Of a stretch of 40,502 nt of DNA, positions 26,396 to 35,500 are shown piece by piece. How positions within the stretch are numbered: the first letter of the stretch is position 1; each line of letters starts with the position of its first letter. The notes beneath the pieces are model-generated. The model ran no database searches, was not told the origin of the DNA, and was given only the letters and a program-made list of their open reading frames with translations. The stretch comes from Oxalobacteraceae bacterium (GTDB lineage Bacteria; Pseudomonadota; Gammaproteobacteria; Burkholderiales; Burkholderiaceae_D), in the NCBI GenBank assembly GCA_023259175.1, contig JAHFQV010000028.1, forward strand, positions 1 to 40,502, written 5' to 3'. The position numbers and the translations under genes were made by a program.

Positions 26396-27777
26396 CAACA
26401 AGGCATTTCAGCGCCTTTTCTTGCATAAAACCACCAAGTCACTAACACGCAACTCACATAAAATCCGATGAAGGTATAGAGCGCCATATCGGGGCTACCA
26501 AAGAATTTAATCGAGGTACCAAAGCCTTGTGGAATAAAGAACCCACCGTAAGCCCCAATCGCACCTGAGAATCCCAACACCGCTGCAGATTCTTTCGCCG
26601 CGTCCAAGCGACTTTGACGCAAAGCGGCTTCACCTTTACCCGCGACCGCACGTTCACGTTCGGTTTGAAAGATGATAGGAATCATGCAGAAAGTCGAACC
26701 ATTACCTAAGCCGGTCAAAATAAACATGCCGATGAAGGAGCGTAAAAATGTTTGGAATTGATGTGCATGCAGCGCCGGCAAGATACCGAAGACGATCGTC
26801 AGCGCCATCGCAATAAATGCCCAGAGGGTGAGTCGTGCGCCGCCAATTTTGTCGGACAGCATCCCACCCACAGGACGTGCCAGTGCGCCGGCCAAAGGCC
26901 CCAAGAAAGCAAATTGAGCGACTTCCACTTCGGGGAACTGCGCCTTAATCAACATGGCGAATGCGGCAGAAAATCCGATGAATGAACCGAAGGTACCGAT
27001 ATACAGATAGCACATCAGCCAATTATGTTTGCGCTTAAAAATGATCGCCTGATCGGAAAATGAAGCTTGTGCAGAAGCGATATCATTCATACCGAACCAA
27101 GCAGCGAGCGTCGCGGCGAGGATGAAGGGCACCCAAATAAATCCCGCATTCGCCAACCAAAAAGTTTGATCCGCATTGGTTTTGAGATTGTGAAACAAAT
27201 AGCCGTCGCCAGAAATCGATGCGCCGAAAACGGCCGAAGCGATCACCACAGGAGTGACAAACTGAACCAAAGAAACCCCCAAATTTCCTATCCCTGCATT
27301 CATCCCCGTCGCGTATCCCTTATGCGATTTCGGGAAAAAGAAACTGATGTTGGACATACTCGAACTAAAATTTCCACCCCCAAGCCCACACAACAAGGCC
27401 AGTATCAAGAGCGTAGAATAGCTGGTCGTAGGATCTTGCAACGCATAACCCATGCCCAATGCAGGAATTAGCAAACTCGCGGTGGACAAGGCGGTAAATT
27501 TACGGCCACCAAAAACTGGCACCAAGAAAGAATAAAAAATACGCAAGGTTGCACCAGAAAGCGCGGGCAAAGCCGTCAGAAAAAATAACTGGTCTTTGGT
27601 GAATTTAAATCCAGCCTTATCTAAATTTGCTGCGACCACACTCCACAGCATCCAAACCGAAAATGCCAACATCAAACAAGGAATCGAAATCCACAAATTC
27701 CGGTTCGCGATGGCCCCGCCTTCTTTTTCCCAGAATGATTTGTCTTCCGGCTCCCAATGGCTTAGTACTTGGCTCAT
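26395..27777 (-). CDS. narK: Nitrate/nitrite transporter, NarK family
   Basis: A 460-residue major-facilitator protein with about 12 membrane helices. Both nitrate-porter signatures are visible: GLGGGNFSSSMSNISFFFPK followed by GYATGMNAGIGNLG, and GLGNGSTFCMIPIIF; the arginine helices (ATLRIFYSF, GALARPVGGMLSDK) are also present. Family knowledge supports nitrate uptake and/or nitrate-nitrite exchange across the inner membrane. The frame opens at a TTG (27793-27795), but ATG 27775-27777 is chosen because GAGGAGA sits 7 nt before it. It is the last gene of the nar-related minus-strand series. An 11-bp direct repeat ATTAAACGATT (27795-27805 and 27811-27821) lies just upstream; its role is unknown. 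Confidence 0.93.
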   Translation of the reverse strand: MSQVLSHWEPEDKSFWEKEGGAIANRNLWISIPCLMLAFSVWMLWSVVAANLDKAGFKFTKDQLFFLTALPALSGATLRIFYSFLVPVFGGRKFTALSTASLLIPALGMGYALQDPTTSYSTLLILALLCGLGGGNFSSSMSNISFFFPKSHKGYATGMNAGIGNLGVSLVQFVTPVVIASAVFGASISGDGYLFHNLKTNADQTFWLANAGFIWVPFILAATLAAWFGMNDIASAQASFSDQAIIFKRKHNWLMCYLYIGTFGSFIGFSAAFAMLIKAQFPEVEVAQFAFLGPLAGALARPVGGMLSDKIGGARLTLWAFIAMALTIVFGILPALHAHQFQTFLRSFIGMFILTGLGNGSTFCMIPIIFQTERERAVAGKGEAALRQSRLDAAKESAAVLGFSGAIGAYGGFFIPQGFGTSIKFFGSPDMALYTFIGFYVSCVLVTWWFYARKGAEMPC

Positions 27778-27903
27778 GATTTTCTCCTCGCGCAATTAAA
27801 CGATTACCTGATTAAACGATTGTCTATTCTCAGATTACGCGCATCGTCAGCGCTTGAAAATTCGTCCACAGGCTAATGCGCCTATTGCAAAAGTAGGAGG
27901 TGC

Positions 27904-28650
27904 TCAGCCAAAAGGACTAGCCGCCTTGGATACTGGATTCGGGAAAACGCATTTTTTATTCGCTGTAACTTCCTCACGTACTGCGTATGCATGCAAGCTA
28001 TCGATGGAAGATAAAACGATACGCGACGCGCTCACTTTGATGAGCTTAAGTTCCGACAAGTGATGCAACATGCGGGAAAAAGTTTCTGGGGTTAGATTTA
28101 AGAGCGAGGCAACGACGTTCTTCTTGAGTTCCAATTTCACGTCTAAGCTGTTTTGCGATTTCGCCGCTTGCAATAAATAATCCACCACTTTTTGCATCGC
28201 ATTATGCGAAGAATGGCGCTCAACACTGCGGATGAACCCCAGCAATCGTTGCGACAAACCAGTCATCATTTGCCTTGCAACGGTAGGCGAATTCTCAAGT
28301 AGACGCAGCAGGGAATTCTTAGGAATACGCAGAAGCAGCGATGACTCAAGCGCCTCGGCGTAAAATGGATAGCGCTCGTCAATGAAAAGCATCGCTTCAC
28401 CGAAGGCCTGTCCTGGTCGGATTAATTCCACGATCTTATCGCAACCGCTTACTGACGGAATCGCCAGCTTTACGAGGCCATACACAAGCACATAACAAGC
28501 ATCGGGCGCGTCGCCCTTGCGAAATACATTGCGGCCTTTACTACACTCCATTTTCACCACATCGTGCTTTAGATTTTCCAGATCAAATGGTGAAAGTTGT
28601 TTGAACAAAGCTTGATTGCTCAAGAGCCCATCTAAATTTATTTTCTTCAT
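27904..28650 (-). CDS. Crp/Fnr-family regulator, probably nitrogen-oxide or anaerobic control
   Basis: A 248-residue regulator with an N-terminal cyclic-nucleotide-binding fold (about 10-125), a dimer helix and a C-terminal winged helix (about 177-203: KNVVASLLNLTPETFSRML). The Fnr N-terminal cysteine cluster is absent, and the scattered cysteines do not fit a [4Fe-4S] pattern. This points to a Dnr/Nnr-like sensor rather than true Fnr; the signal (perhaps NO) is inferred. ATG 28648-28650 is chosen over the GTG at 28663 because GAGGG lies just upstream. It sits between narL and narK, so it likely acts on the nitrate genes. I found no clear TTGAT-N4-ATCAA box nearby. Confidence 0.85.
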   Translation of the reverse strand: MKKINLDGLLSNQALFKQLSPFDLENLKHDVVKMECSKGRNVFRKGDAPDACYVLVYGLVKLAIPSVSGCDKIVELIRPGQAFGEAMLFIDERYPFYAEALESSLLLRIPKNSLLRLLENSPTVARQMMTGLSQRLLGFIRSVERHSSHNAMQKVVDYLLQAAKSQNSLDVKLELKKNVVASLLNLTPETFSRMLHHLSELKLIKVSASRIVLSSIDSLHAYAVREEVTANKKCVFPNPVSKAASPFG

Positions 28651-28750
28651 CACACCCTCGTACACAAAGTAAGAAATCTCGGCTTAGTGTAGGATGCTTT
28701 GAGCTTGAGAACTATACGTCTATCGGACTACGCCTTTAGGAAGATTTAGC

Positions 28751-29395
28751 TCACTTATCCATGCCATGTTCCACCGCATATACTGCGATTTGCACACGGC
28801 TGGTCAACTTGAGTTTTTTGAGAATATTTTGCACATGAATTTTGACGGTGCTCTCCGCCACAGCAAGATGTCGTGCGATTTCCTTATTACTTTCGCCGCG
28901 AGCCAAACAGATCATGGTTTCACGTTCGCGTGGCGTTAATTTTTCGCGTTCGGGGTTACTGGCAGTATGCCCGCCCATGCGAAACTGCATCACCAATTTT
29001 GCCGTCATCGCGTCGGCAATCACAGCCTCACCGGCAGCAGCACGTTTAATTGCAGAAGTCAGATAATCGGCTTCAATATTTTTCAACAAATAGCCACGCG
29101 CGCCATTGCGCAATGCAGTGGTCAAGTCTTCTGCATCTTCCGATACGGTCAGCATCAGCACTGCAGTATCCGGCAAATCTTCAACGATCAATTGCATGGC
29201 CTCAAGACCCGACAAGCCGGGCATATTTAAATCCATCAATACCACATCGGGTTTAAGTTGTTTTGCGCGTTTGACTCCGTCCAAGCCGTCAACGGCTTCA
29301 CCAACGACTTCAAATTCCGGATTTCTTTGCAATAGTAATTTAATCCCACTCCGAAATAGAGTGTGATCATCAACCAATAAAATACGTATCGTCAT
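28751..29395 (-). CDS. narL: NarL-type nitrate/nitrite response regulator
   Basis: A 214-residue two-domain regulator. The receiver carries D9-D10, phospho-acceptor D55 (MDLNMPG), T83 and K105. A LuxR-type helix-turn-helix fills about 150-212 (LTPRERETMICLARGESNKE, STVKIHVQNILKKL). ATG 29393-29395 is preferred over ATG 29417-29419, since GGAAGAG precedes it and the product then begins MTIRILLVDDH. It lies 96 bp behind narX on the same strand, the usual sensor-regulator pair. Expected targets are narK and the nar reductase genes. Confidence 0.93.
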   Translation of the reverse strand: MTIRILLVDDHTLFRSGIKLLLQRNPEFEVVGEAVDGLDGVKRAKQLKPDVVLMDLNMPGLSGLEAMQLIVEDLPDTAVLMLTVSEDAEDLTTALRNGARGYLLKNIEADYLTSAIKRAAAGEAVIADAMTAKLVMQFRMGGHTASNPEREKLTPRERETMICLARGESNKEIARHLAVAESTVKIHVQNILKKLKLTSRVQIAVYAVEHGMDK

Positions 29396-29491
29396 TGTCT
29401 CTTCCAGTTTTTTATTCATTTTAAATTGATGCGCCGCAAATCAAGAATTCCAGCATGCTGTGGGTTGTGCCTTGTGCATAGGCCGCCAAGA

Positions 29492-31438
29492 TCAAGCTAC
29501 GCGTCGTTCCTCGCGTTGTAGACGCAAACAAATTCGCGTTCCCTCCCCAACTTGGCTACTCACATCAAATTGTGCCGACATACGCGCGGCACGTTCGTAC
29601 ATAATCGCCAATCCAACATGGGCTTCATCGATTTCCTCAATCGGACGTATTTCAAAGCCGCGACCATTATCCTCGACCTCCATCACGAAATCCCTATCGT
29701 TTTTCACGATCACCGAAACGCTATCGGCTTGTGCGTGTTTGCGTACATTTGAAAGCGCTTCCTGCAAAATAAATAGTACTTGCAATTGCTGCTCCGATGC
29801 GAGCTGAGCGCCATCGCCTTCTAGCTGCAAACTGCCGACCACGCCGGTCTGTCTTTGGAATTTGTTGAGCACATTACGCATTTCAGATTCCAAATTATTG
29901 TCCTGCAAACGCGTTCTGAAATTAGATAATAACTCGCGCACATCTTCATAACTCTCTTGCACACCGGCTCGTAACAAGGGGACGATGTCGCGGATTTCGC
30001 TGGTGTCTTCGCGTCTTAAAGAATCTTCCAACATTTGCACTTGCAAATTGAGAAAATTGAGTCCCTGCGCAATACTGTCATGCAGACCTTGCGCCAACAA
30101 ATTACGTTCCTGAGAAACCGCGAACTCTTTTTCACGCGCGATCAATCTTTGATTTTCAATCGCTGCGCCCAGATTCTTCCCTAAGGTTTCAAGCAAGCGA
30201 TTTTCTTCGCCCGTCAATTGCCTTTCGTTTTGAAAATGCAGGGAAAAACTACCGACCGGATGTTCGCGCGATAAGATTTGAAAAATCGCCACGGACACAT
30301 AGCCTTCTTCTTTACACTGATATTTTTTCGCTTGGTCAAGCAGACGAAAATCGCGCACCAAAATCACGCCTTTTTGTGCCGCCGTGCCACACAAGCAATC
30401 ATCTTTTTTGAGACAAAATTCCGCATCAACTAATTGATCAGAAACCCCTTCGTGTACCGCAACATGTAAATTTTCACCTTGTGCATCCAGGATACGCACG
30501 ATGCCCCCATCGGCCGCAATACGCTGCATAATTCTGCGCAAAAATCCACGACAAAGTTCTTCTATGCTGTGGGAACCTGCCAAAAACTCGGCAATTTCAT
30601 ACAGCGTACTGACCTCGTAATTTTGCGCGAGCAGTTTGGCCGTCTTTTGATGCACACGCTGCTCTTGGGTTTTATGGACATTTTGCAGATGATCGGCCAT
30701 GCGATTAAATGCACTTCCCAACTCACCAAATTCATCGCGAGTATCGATCTCGATGCGCACATTGAGATCATCTTTGCTCATACGTGCGATGCCGTGTTGC
30801 AGACGCCGAATCGGATCAATGATCCACAAATACAGCAAATACAAAAGCGCTACACTGGCCGCCAGCGACAAAAAAATCAGTGCGGTCTGACATAAGCGCA
30901 GCCATGCCGTCTTATCGCTCAGTTCAAGCTCGACGGTAGTGACCAAAGTATTTAATTGCGCGACAAAATTCGGCAACTGCTGTAGGTAAGATGCCCTCGC
31001 TTTTGCTGCATTATCCCTATCTTCCAAATTGGCCTGCGCGAGTAAAGCGCCGCGCATAGTATTTTTCCATGTGGTTCGCACCACCTGCATTTGCAACAAA
31101 ACCGCTTCACTCTTGGGTAAAAATAAGCTGCGTTTAGGATCACCGGTTTGCAATGACGAAAGTATGAAATCAAAATCCTGTACTTCTGTGGCAAGTGTCT
31201 TCAAACCCGCATCGACATTGATTTCTTGCGCAATTTGATCGAGCAACAAGCCCATACGATAGGAACGCATACGCAAGCTGCCGGTTTCATTTATCGCCGC
31301 ACCACCACCCTCTAATTGCCATGACAGCAGCAAGGTATAAACAATCGCCATTAACGTGAGCGACAAACCCACCACGGTTGAGAGCAGTATCCGAAATGTA
31401 ATGCGTCGCCAAATCGGTAACGCCGCTTTTGCATTCAT
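29492..31438 (-). CDS. narX: NarX-type nitrate/nitrite sensor histidine kinase
   Basis: A 648-residue membrane kinase: helix 1 (about 17-38), periplasmic sensor (40-180), helix 2 (183-207), HAMP (208-260), GAF-like central module (280-435), HisKA_3 with H453 (GLHDSIAQGL) and a HATPase domain (DNGRGFEI, VGLAIMYERA). The nitrate-binding P-box N50-x-T-G-S-L-R-M-R-S-Y-R is well preserved. The central module holds cysteines 342, 348, 350 and 375, like the cluster known in enterobacterial NarX. ATG 31436-31438 has AGAGGAAA upstream. It starts 14 bp after the broken carbonic anhydrase gene and precedes narL. Confidence 0.94.
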   Translation of the reverse strand: MNAKAALPIWRRITFRILLSTVVGLSLTLMAIVYTLLLSWQLEGGGAAINETGSLRMRSYRMGLLLDQIAQEINVDAGLKTLATEVQDFDFILSSLQTGDPKRSLFLPKSEAVLLQMQVVRTTWKNTMRGALLAQANLEDRDNAAKARASYLQQLPNFVAQLNTLVTTVELELSDKTAWLRLCQTALIFLSLAASVALLYLLYLWIIDPIRRLQHGIARMSKDDLNVRIEIDTRDEFGELGSAFNRMADHLQNVHKTQEQRVHQKTAKLLAQNYEVSTLYEIAEFLAGSHSIEELCRGFLRRIMQRIAADGGIVRILDAQGENLHVAVHEGVSDQLVDAEFCLKKDDCLCGTAAQKGVILVRDFRLLDQAKKYQCKEEGYVSVAIFQILSREHPVGSFSLHFQNERQLTGEENRLLETLGKNLGAAIENQRLIAREKEFAVSQERNLLAQGLHDSIAQGLNFLNLQVQMLEDSLRREDTSEIRDIVPLLRAGVQESYEDVRELLSNFRTRLQDNNLESEMRNVLNKFQRQTGVVGSLQLEGDGAQLASEQQLQVLFILQEALSNVRKHAQADSVSVIVKNDRDFVMEVEDNGRGFEIRPIEEIDEAHVGLAIMYERAARMSAQFDVSSQVGEGTRICLRLQREERRVA

Positions 31439-31452
31439 CGCTTTTCCTCTAT

Positions 31453-32316
31453 CTACTTCACACACTCATTATCGCTCGAAAAACAACTTGCCAACAATGG
31501 GCAAACCATGGGCAAGAAACTATCGGTTCGATCCGAATACGCCAGCAGTGCACCTTCTGTCATATCGAAATACCAGCCGTGCAGCGCCAGTTCGCCGCTT
31601 TGTTCCCGTTCGGCCACCCAGGGAAAACTGCGCAAATTATTCAAAGACAAAATAATCGCACCCAGCTCACAAGCCCGGTTTTGTGATGCGACCGAACAGC
31701 TTGCCAGTTGCTGCAAAACTTGCTGCTTCACCGGTTCGACGATGCGCATCCAACGCCCGACAAAATCAATTTGGCGGCTCGGCGTATAGCCTTGCATCAA
31801 GGCCCGAATGCCGCCACATTTTTCATATCCCATGACGATGATGCGCTGCACTTTCAGCGCTTCCACCGCAAACTGTATGGCGGCGCTAACCCCCTGCTGA
31901 TGTCCTGCTTCATTGCAGGGCGGCACCAGGTTGGCGATATTGCGCACAACAAAAATATCCCCAGGATCACAGTCTAATAACAAAGCAGGATCAACCCGCG
32001 AATCGCAACAACCTATCAACAGGGTAGTCGGGTTTTGCCCGTTATTCAGTTTGTCATAGAGCGGCGTTTCGCCGGAAAAATATTTGGTCTGAAAACGTTG
32101 AAAACCTTCAATAAATTGGTGAATATTTTTAACCGAGATTTTCCATTAGGGTTTGAGATGATGACGGATGAGTTTGCGAGACAGTTTTGCATGATTTTAT
32201 TTTCTCATAGCGAGCTATGGGAAAATAAAATCATGCGGAAATGGCCGCAAAATCGCCGTCAGCACTCAAAAAGCACCGAAGGTGCGCCTAATGGAAAATC
32301 TCGGTTTAACTTCCAT
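31453..32316 (-). pseudogene. Beta-carbonic anhydrase gene split by a MITE
   Basis: ATG 32314-32316 has a strong GGAGAAG site and reads M-E-V-K; then the MITE (32133-32304) interrupts, and translation would stop after about 16 residues inside it. Removing the MITE and one TTTAA copy restores an unbroken frame: MEVKNIHQFIEGFQRFQTKY and onward, 228 residues. The 3' part keeps the C-C-D-S-R zinc motif and the second cysteine (KCGG), but the zinc-ligand histidine of G-H-x-x-C is tyrosine (GYEKCGG, CAT to TAT). The remaining 3' frame has no normal start before a TTG at 32017-32019. It was probably an interconverter of CO2 and bicarbonate; it now looks non-functional. Its stop is 14 bp before narX. 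Confidence 0.85.
32133..32304. mobile_element. MITE copy 2 (172 bp), inserted in the carbonic anhydrase gene
   Basis: Perfect 18-bp terminal inverted repeats CCGAGATTTTCCATTAGG at both ends, flanked by TTTAA on each side (32128-32132 and 32305-32309). A central hairpin pairs 32189-32210 with 32215-32236, one mismatch, loop CGAG. It has no coding capacity. The same element, shortened and reversed, is at 7277-7401. The duplicated TTTAA is confirmed by frame restoration of the host gene when one copy is removed. The transposase family that moves it is not known to me. Confidence 0.9.
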
Positions 32317-32536
32317 GAACTTCTCCAAAGTGGCAACGCCGCCCCGAAACCTAGGCCGTAATTCAAACTTTTCTCCTGCCTCAGCGACATATACAAGCTA
32401 GGGAAGCGAAGTTGCTTGAGCTAGGGGGTTGGCGCTAATAGCGCTAGCTGCGTGTCCATGCCTGCATGGTGACCGCTGGCCGCCGCTTTCACAATTGGTC
32501 AGAAAGCTAAAACAGACTAGTTCTTTTGGGGGATGC

Positions 32537-35500
32537 TTAGGATGGGCCCACGTCATTGGCATTTAACTTAATCGGAGCGATGCGGGGAATGATCAAGCTA
32601 AACGTTGCGCCCTGCCCCAGTGTACTTTGCACCGAAATTTCGCCACCTAAAATGGAGTGAATTATGTTGTAGCAAATATGCAGGCCAAGCCCGCTGCCGC
32701 CCTTACCCAAACGCGTTGTGAAAAATGGTTCAAAAATATGTTCGATATTGGCCGCTGAAATGCCATGTCCATTATCTTGCACCACCAACACGATCTGTCC
32801 ATTGCCTTGCGCACTACCACGTATGCGTATCACGCCATCTTGCCGTTCGTGTAAGCCATGCATAATCGCATTCATAATTAAATTATTGAGTACTTGCCCT
32901 AATGATCCGGGATAACTATCGAGCTCCAGGCCTTCCTGCACCTCTAGCTGCAAACTCAAGTGTTCCCGCTTAATCCGATTCGAGAGCGTCAAGGCGACTT
33001 CTTCGCAAAAATCCCCTAGGTCAAAAACCCGTCTTTGATCCGATGTCTGGTCCACCGCAATCTGTTTAAAACTGCTCACCAGATGGGCGGCGTTGCTCAG
33101 ACTACGCACCATGAGTTCGGCGGAGACATTGCTTTTTTCACAGTAGCTGGTGAGCTCAGAACGCTTTAACTGGTCCGACTCCAATTTGCCCAACATTTCT
33201 TTGCTATGTTCTTGCAAAGTGCTGGCCATTAACAGAGTGTTGCCGATCGGCGTATTCAGTTCATGCGCCACGCCCGCCACCAACGAACCCAGCGCCGCCA
33301 TTTTTTCCTGTTCCACCAGTTTCGACTGGGTCAGTTGTAAGCGCCGATAGGCATCCGCATTATCGTAAGCCACCGCCGCATAGGTCGCCAAAGTAGCCAG
33401 AATATTCAAATCATTTTGGTTATAGGCACCGACGCGGGTACTGAGCACGGCAATCACTCCCATCACCCTGCCCTTCAAGATCATGGGAACGTAAATCCCG
33501 GAACACGAAGCTTGCGCCGGGCTACCGTCTTCCATCACGACTTCCTGCAGGCCAGTTTGCCTGGCGATGATGGTGTCGAGCTTGCGCGTATCGTGGGTAA
33601 TTTCGTCTACAATCAATTCTTGCCCGCTTAAGACACAACGCGCCGACGGCTGTTCGATGGCATCCAAACTACGCAAATACGGTTGCAAACGTTTATCGTC
33701 CTGCATGGTGTACTCAAAATTAATCTGACGCTTTTCCCAATCGACAAAGCCAACCCCCAAGGTGGAGGCATGTATCAAAGCTTTGACGTTGAGATACACA
33801 GTGGTCAAGACTTCTTGCACATCCAGCGAAGCGGTAATTTTCAAACCGATTTCACTCAATTTTCCGATGTCATTTCTGGCGCGTTCTGCCAGTTCTTTTT
33901 GCGCGTCGGCCAGACGTTTCTGCTCCAAAATTTCCTGGGTTTGTATCTGTACCTGTTCCTGCAATTGCAGTTGGTTCAGCCGTATCGCTTTCAGACGCCA
34001 TTGCACGCCGAAGCGTAACACCAGCGCGACCACCAGCAACCACAGACCATACCACCACCAGGTACGCCAAAACGGCGGTGCCACCTGTACCACCAGTATC
34101 TCTGCACTGGCACTCCAGACCCCATCTGGATTGGCCGCTTTGGCCAATAAGCGATAAGTGCCGGGATCCAGATTGGTATAGGTTGCAGTGGCGCGGTCAC
34201 CCTGTCCAAATATCCAATCGGCATCATAGCCATCTAATTTCCAAGCATAGCGAATTTGGGTGCGATTATAAAAATACAAAGCGGCCAACTCAAAACTCAC
34301 CATACTTTGCTGGTGTTTCAATTGTATGGTGTGGGCTGCACTTAAAGGGCCATGCACCCCTATGCTTGGCAAATCATAAGTCATTTCAAGTTTGTCGCCC
34401 GTAGGTGAATTTCGATTGAGCATGCCACCCGCGCCGGAGGGGGCATTTTCTACTGCTTCCAAATCCAGCAGAGAACGGTTGAACAATAAGACATCACTCA
34501 AAATGACTGGCGGCGCGGTCTTATTACTCCACACACTATTGGGATGGAATCGCACCAACCCCACACCACCAAAAAACAGGCTGCCGTCGCTACCGCGGGC
34601 GGCGGCAGCAAAACTAAAGGCACCGTCAAAGCGTCCAAAAGCAGGATAATTTCTCCCCTGTTTCAGATCGGCCTGCACCTGCATTAAACCACGCTCACTA
34701 CTCAACCAAATGTCGCCATTCTCGGTCACTTCCATCGCTTCGAACACATCTGCCGGCAGCCCTGGCAAGGGTGACCAGGAAACCAATTCCCAATCGCTCG
34801 CCGTGCTGGGACTGGCCGTAGCACTCGCATTGGCGCGGCCAGCCAGGACTGGCCGCACTTCTAACAGACCGAGCAGGGTGGCGGCAAAAATGCGTCCGCC
34901 AGGCGTTTGGCGTAAGCTGGTCACACCCAATTTTTCCGGAGTGGGTATGCCGGCACTTTTTTTCCCTATCTTATAAAATCCCTGGCTGGACTCATCCCAT
35001 AATTGCAATGCGCTTTTGGTGCCCACCCATAGGCGTTGCTCTTTATCAATCAAGATACTGTCCACTGCATCATCGCTGAGCGCATCCGGTCGCGTATCGT
35101 CAGCCCGAAAATGCACGATAGTGTGATCGGGATCAAAGCGAAACAGGCCGAATAAAGTACTGCCCCACACCCGCCCTTTGGCATCTTGCAATAGCCCGGT
35201 AAACCGGGTGCCGGCCGGTAGTCCGGTCGCCAGCGGAATAGTGCGTACACGATGGGTATCCACATTGTAAACTTGCAGGGTTTCACCACCTATCCATAGC
35301 TGACGCTGCTGGTCTAATAAGAGCGCCCGCACATTATCGATTTGAATTAGCTTGCGATCTATTCTTTGCGTATCGCCCGTTGAGAGCTGCAAACGATTCA
35401 CGCCACCGCCGCCAGTGCCTATCCAAATATGATCATTGTCCTCGGGTGCCAGCGCTGTCACCAGGCGGTGCGAAAGACTGCGCTCATCGCCTGGGACATT

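Noticed and set aside
26145-26471. A 108-codon plus-strand frame within the structured element
   Set aside because: It runs across hairpins and into the narK 3' end, has no ribosome site and no recognisable family, and the sequence is better explained by base-paired structure.
27778-28750. Fnr/Dnr boxes (TTGAT-N4-ATCAA) near narK and the Crp/Fnr gene
   Set aside because: I searched the gaps by eye and found no convincing match, only the direct repeat ATTAAACGATT ahead of narK.
31453-32019. Calling the carbonic anhydrase intact from the TTG at 32017-32019
   Set aside because: That start removes the conserved N-terminal region and begins one residue before the zinc motif; the original ATG and ribosome site lie beyond the MITE, and a zinc ligand is lost.
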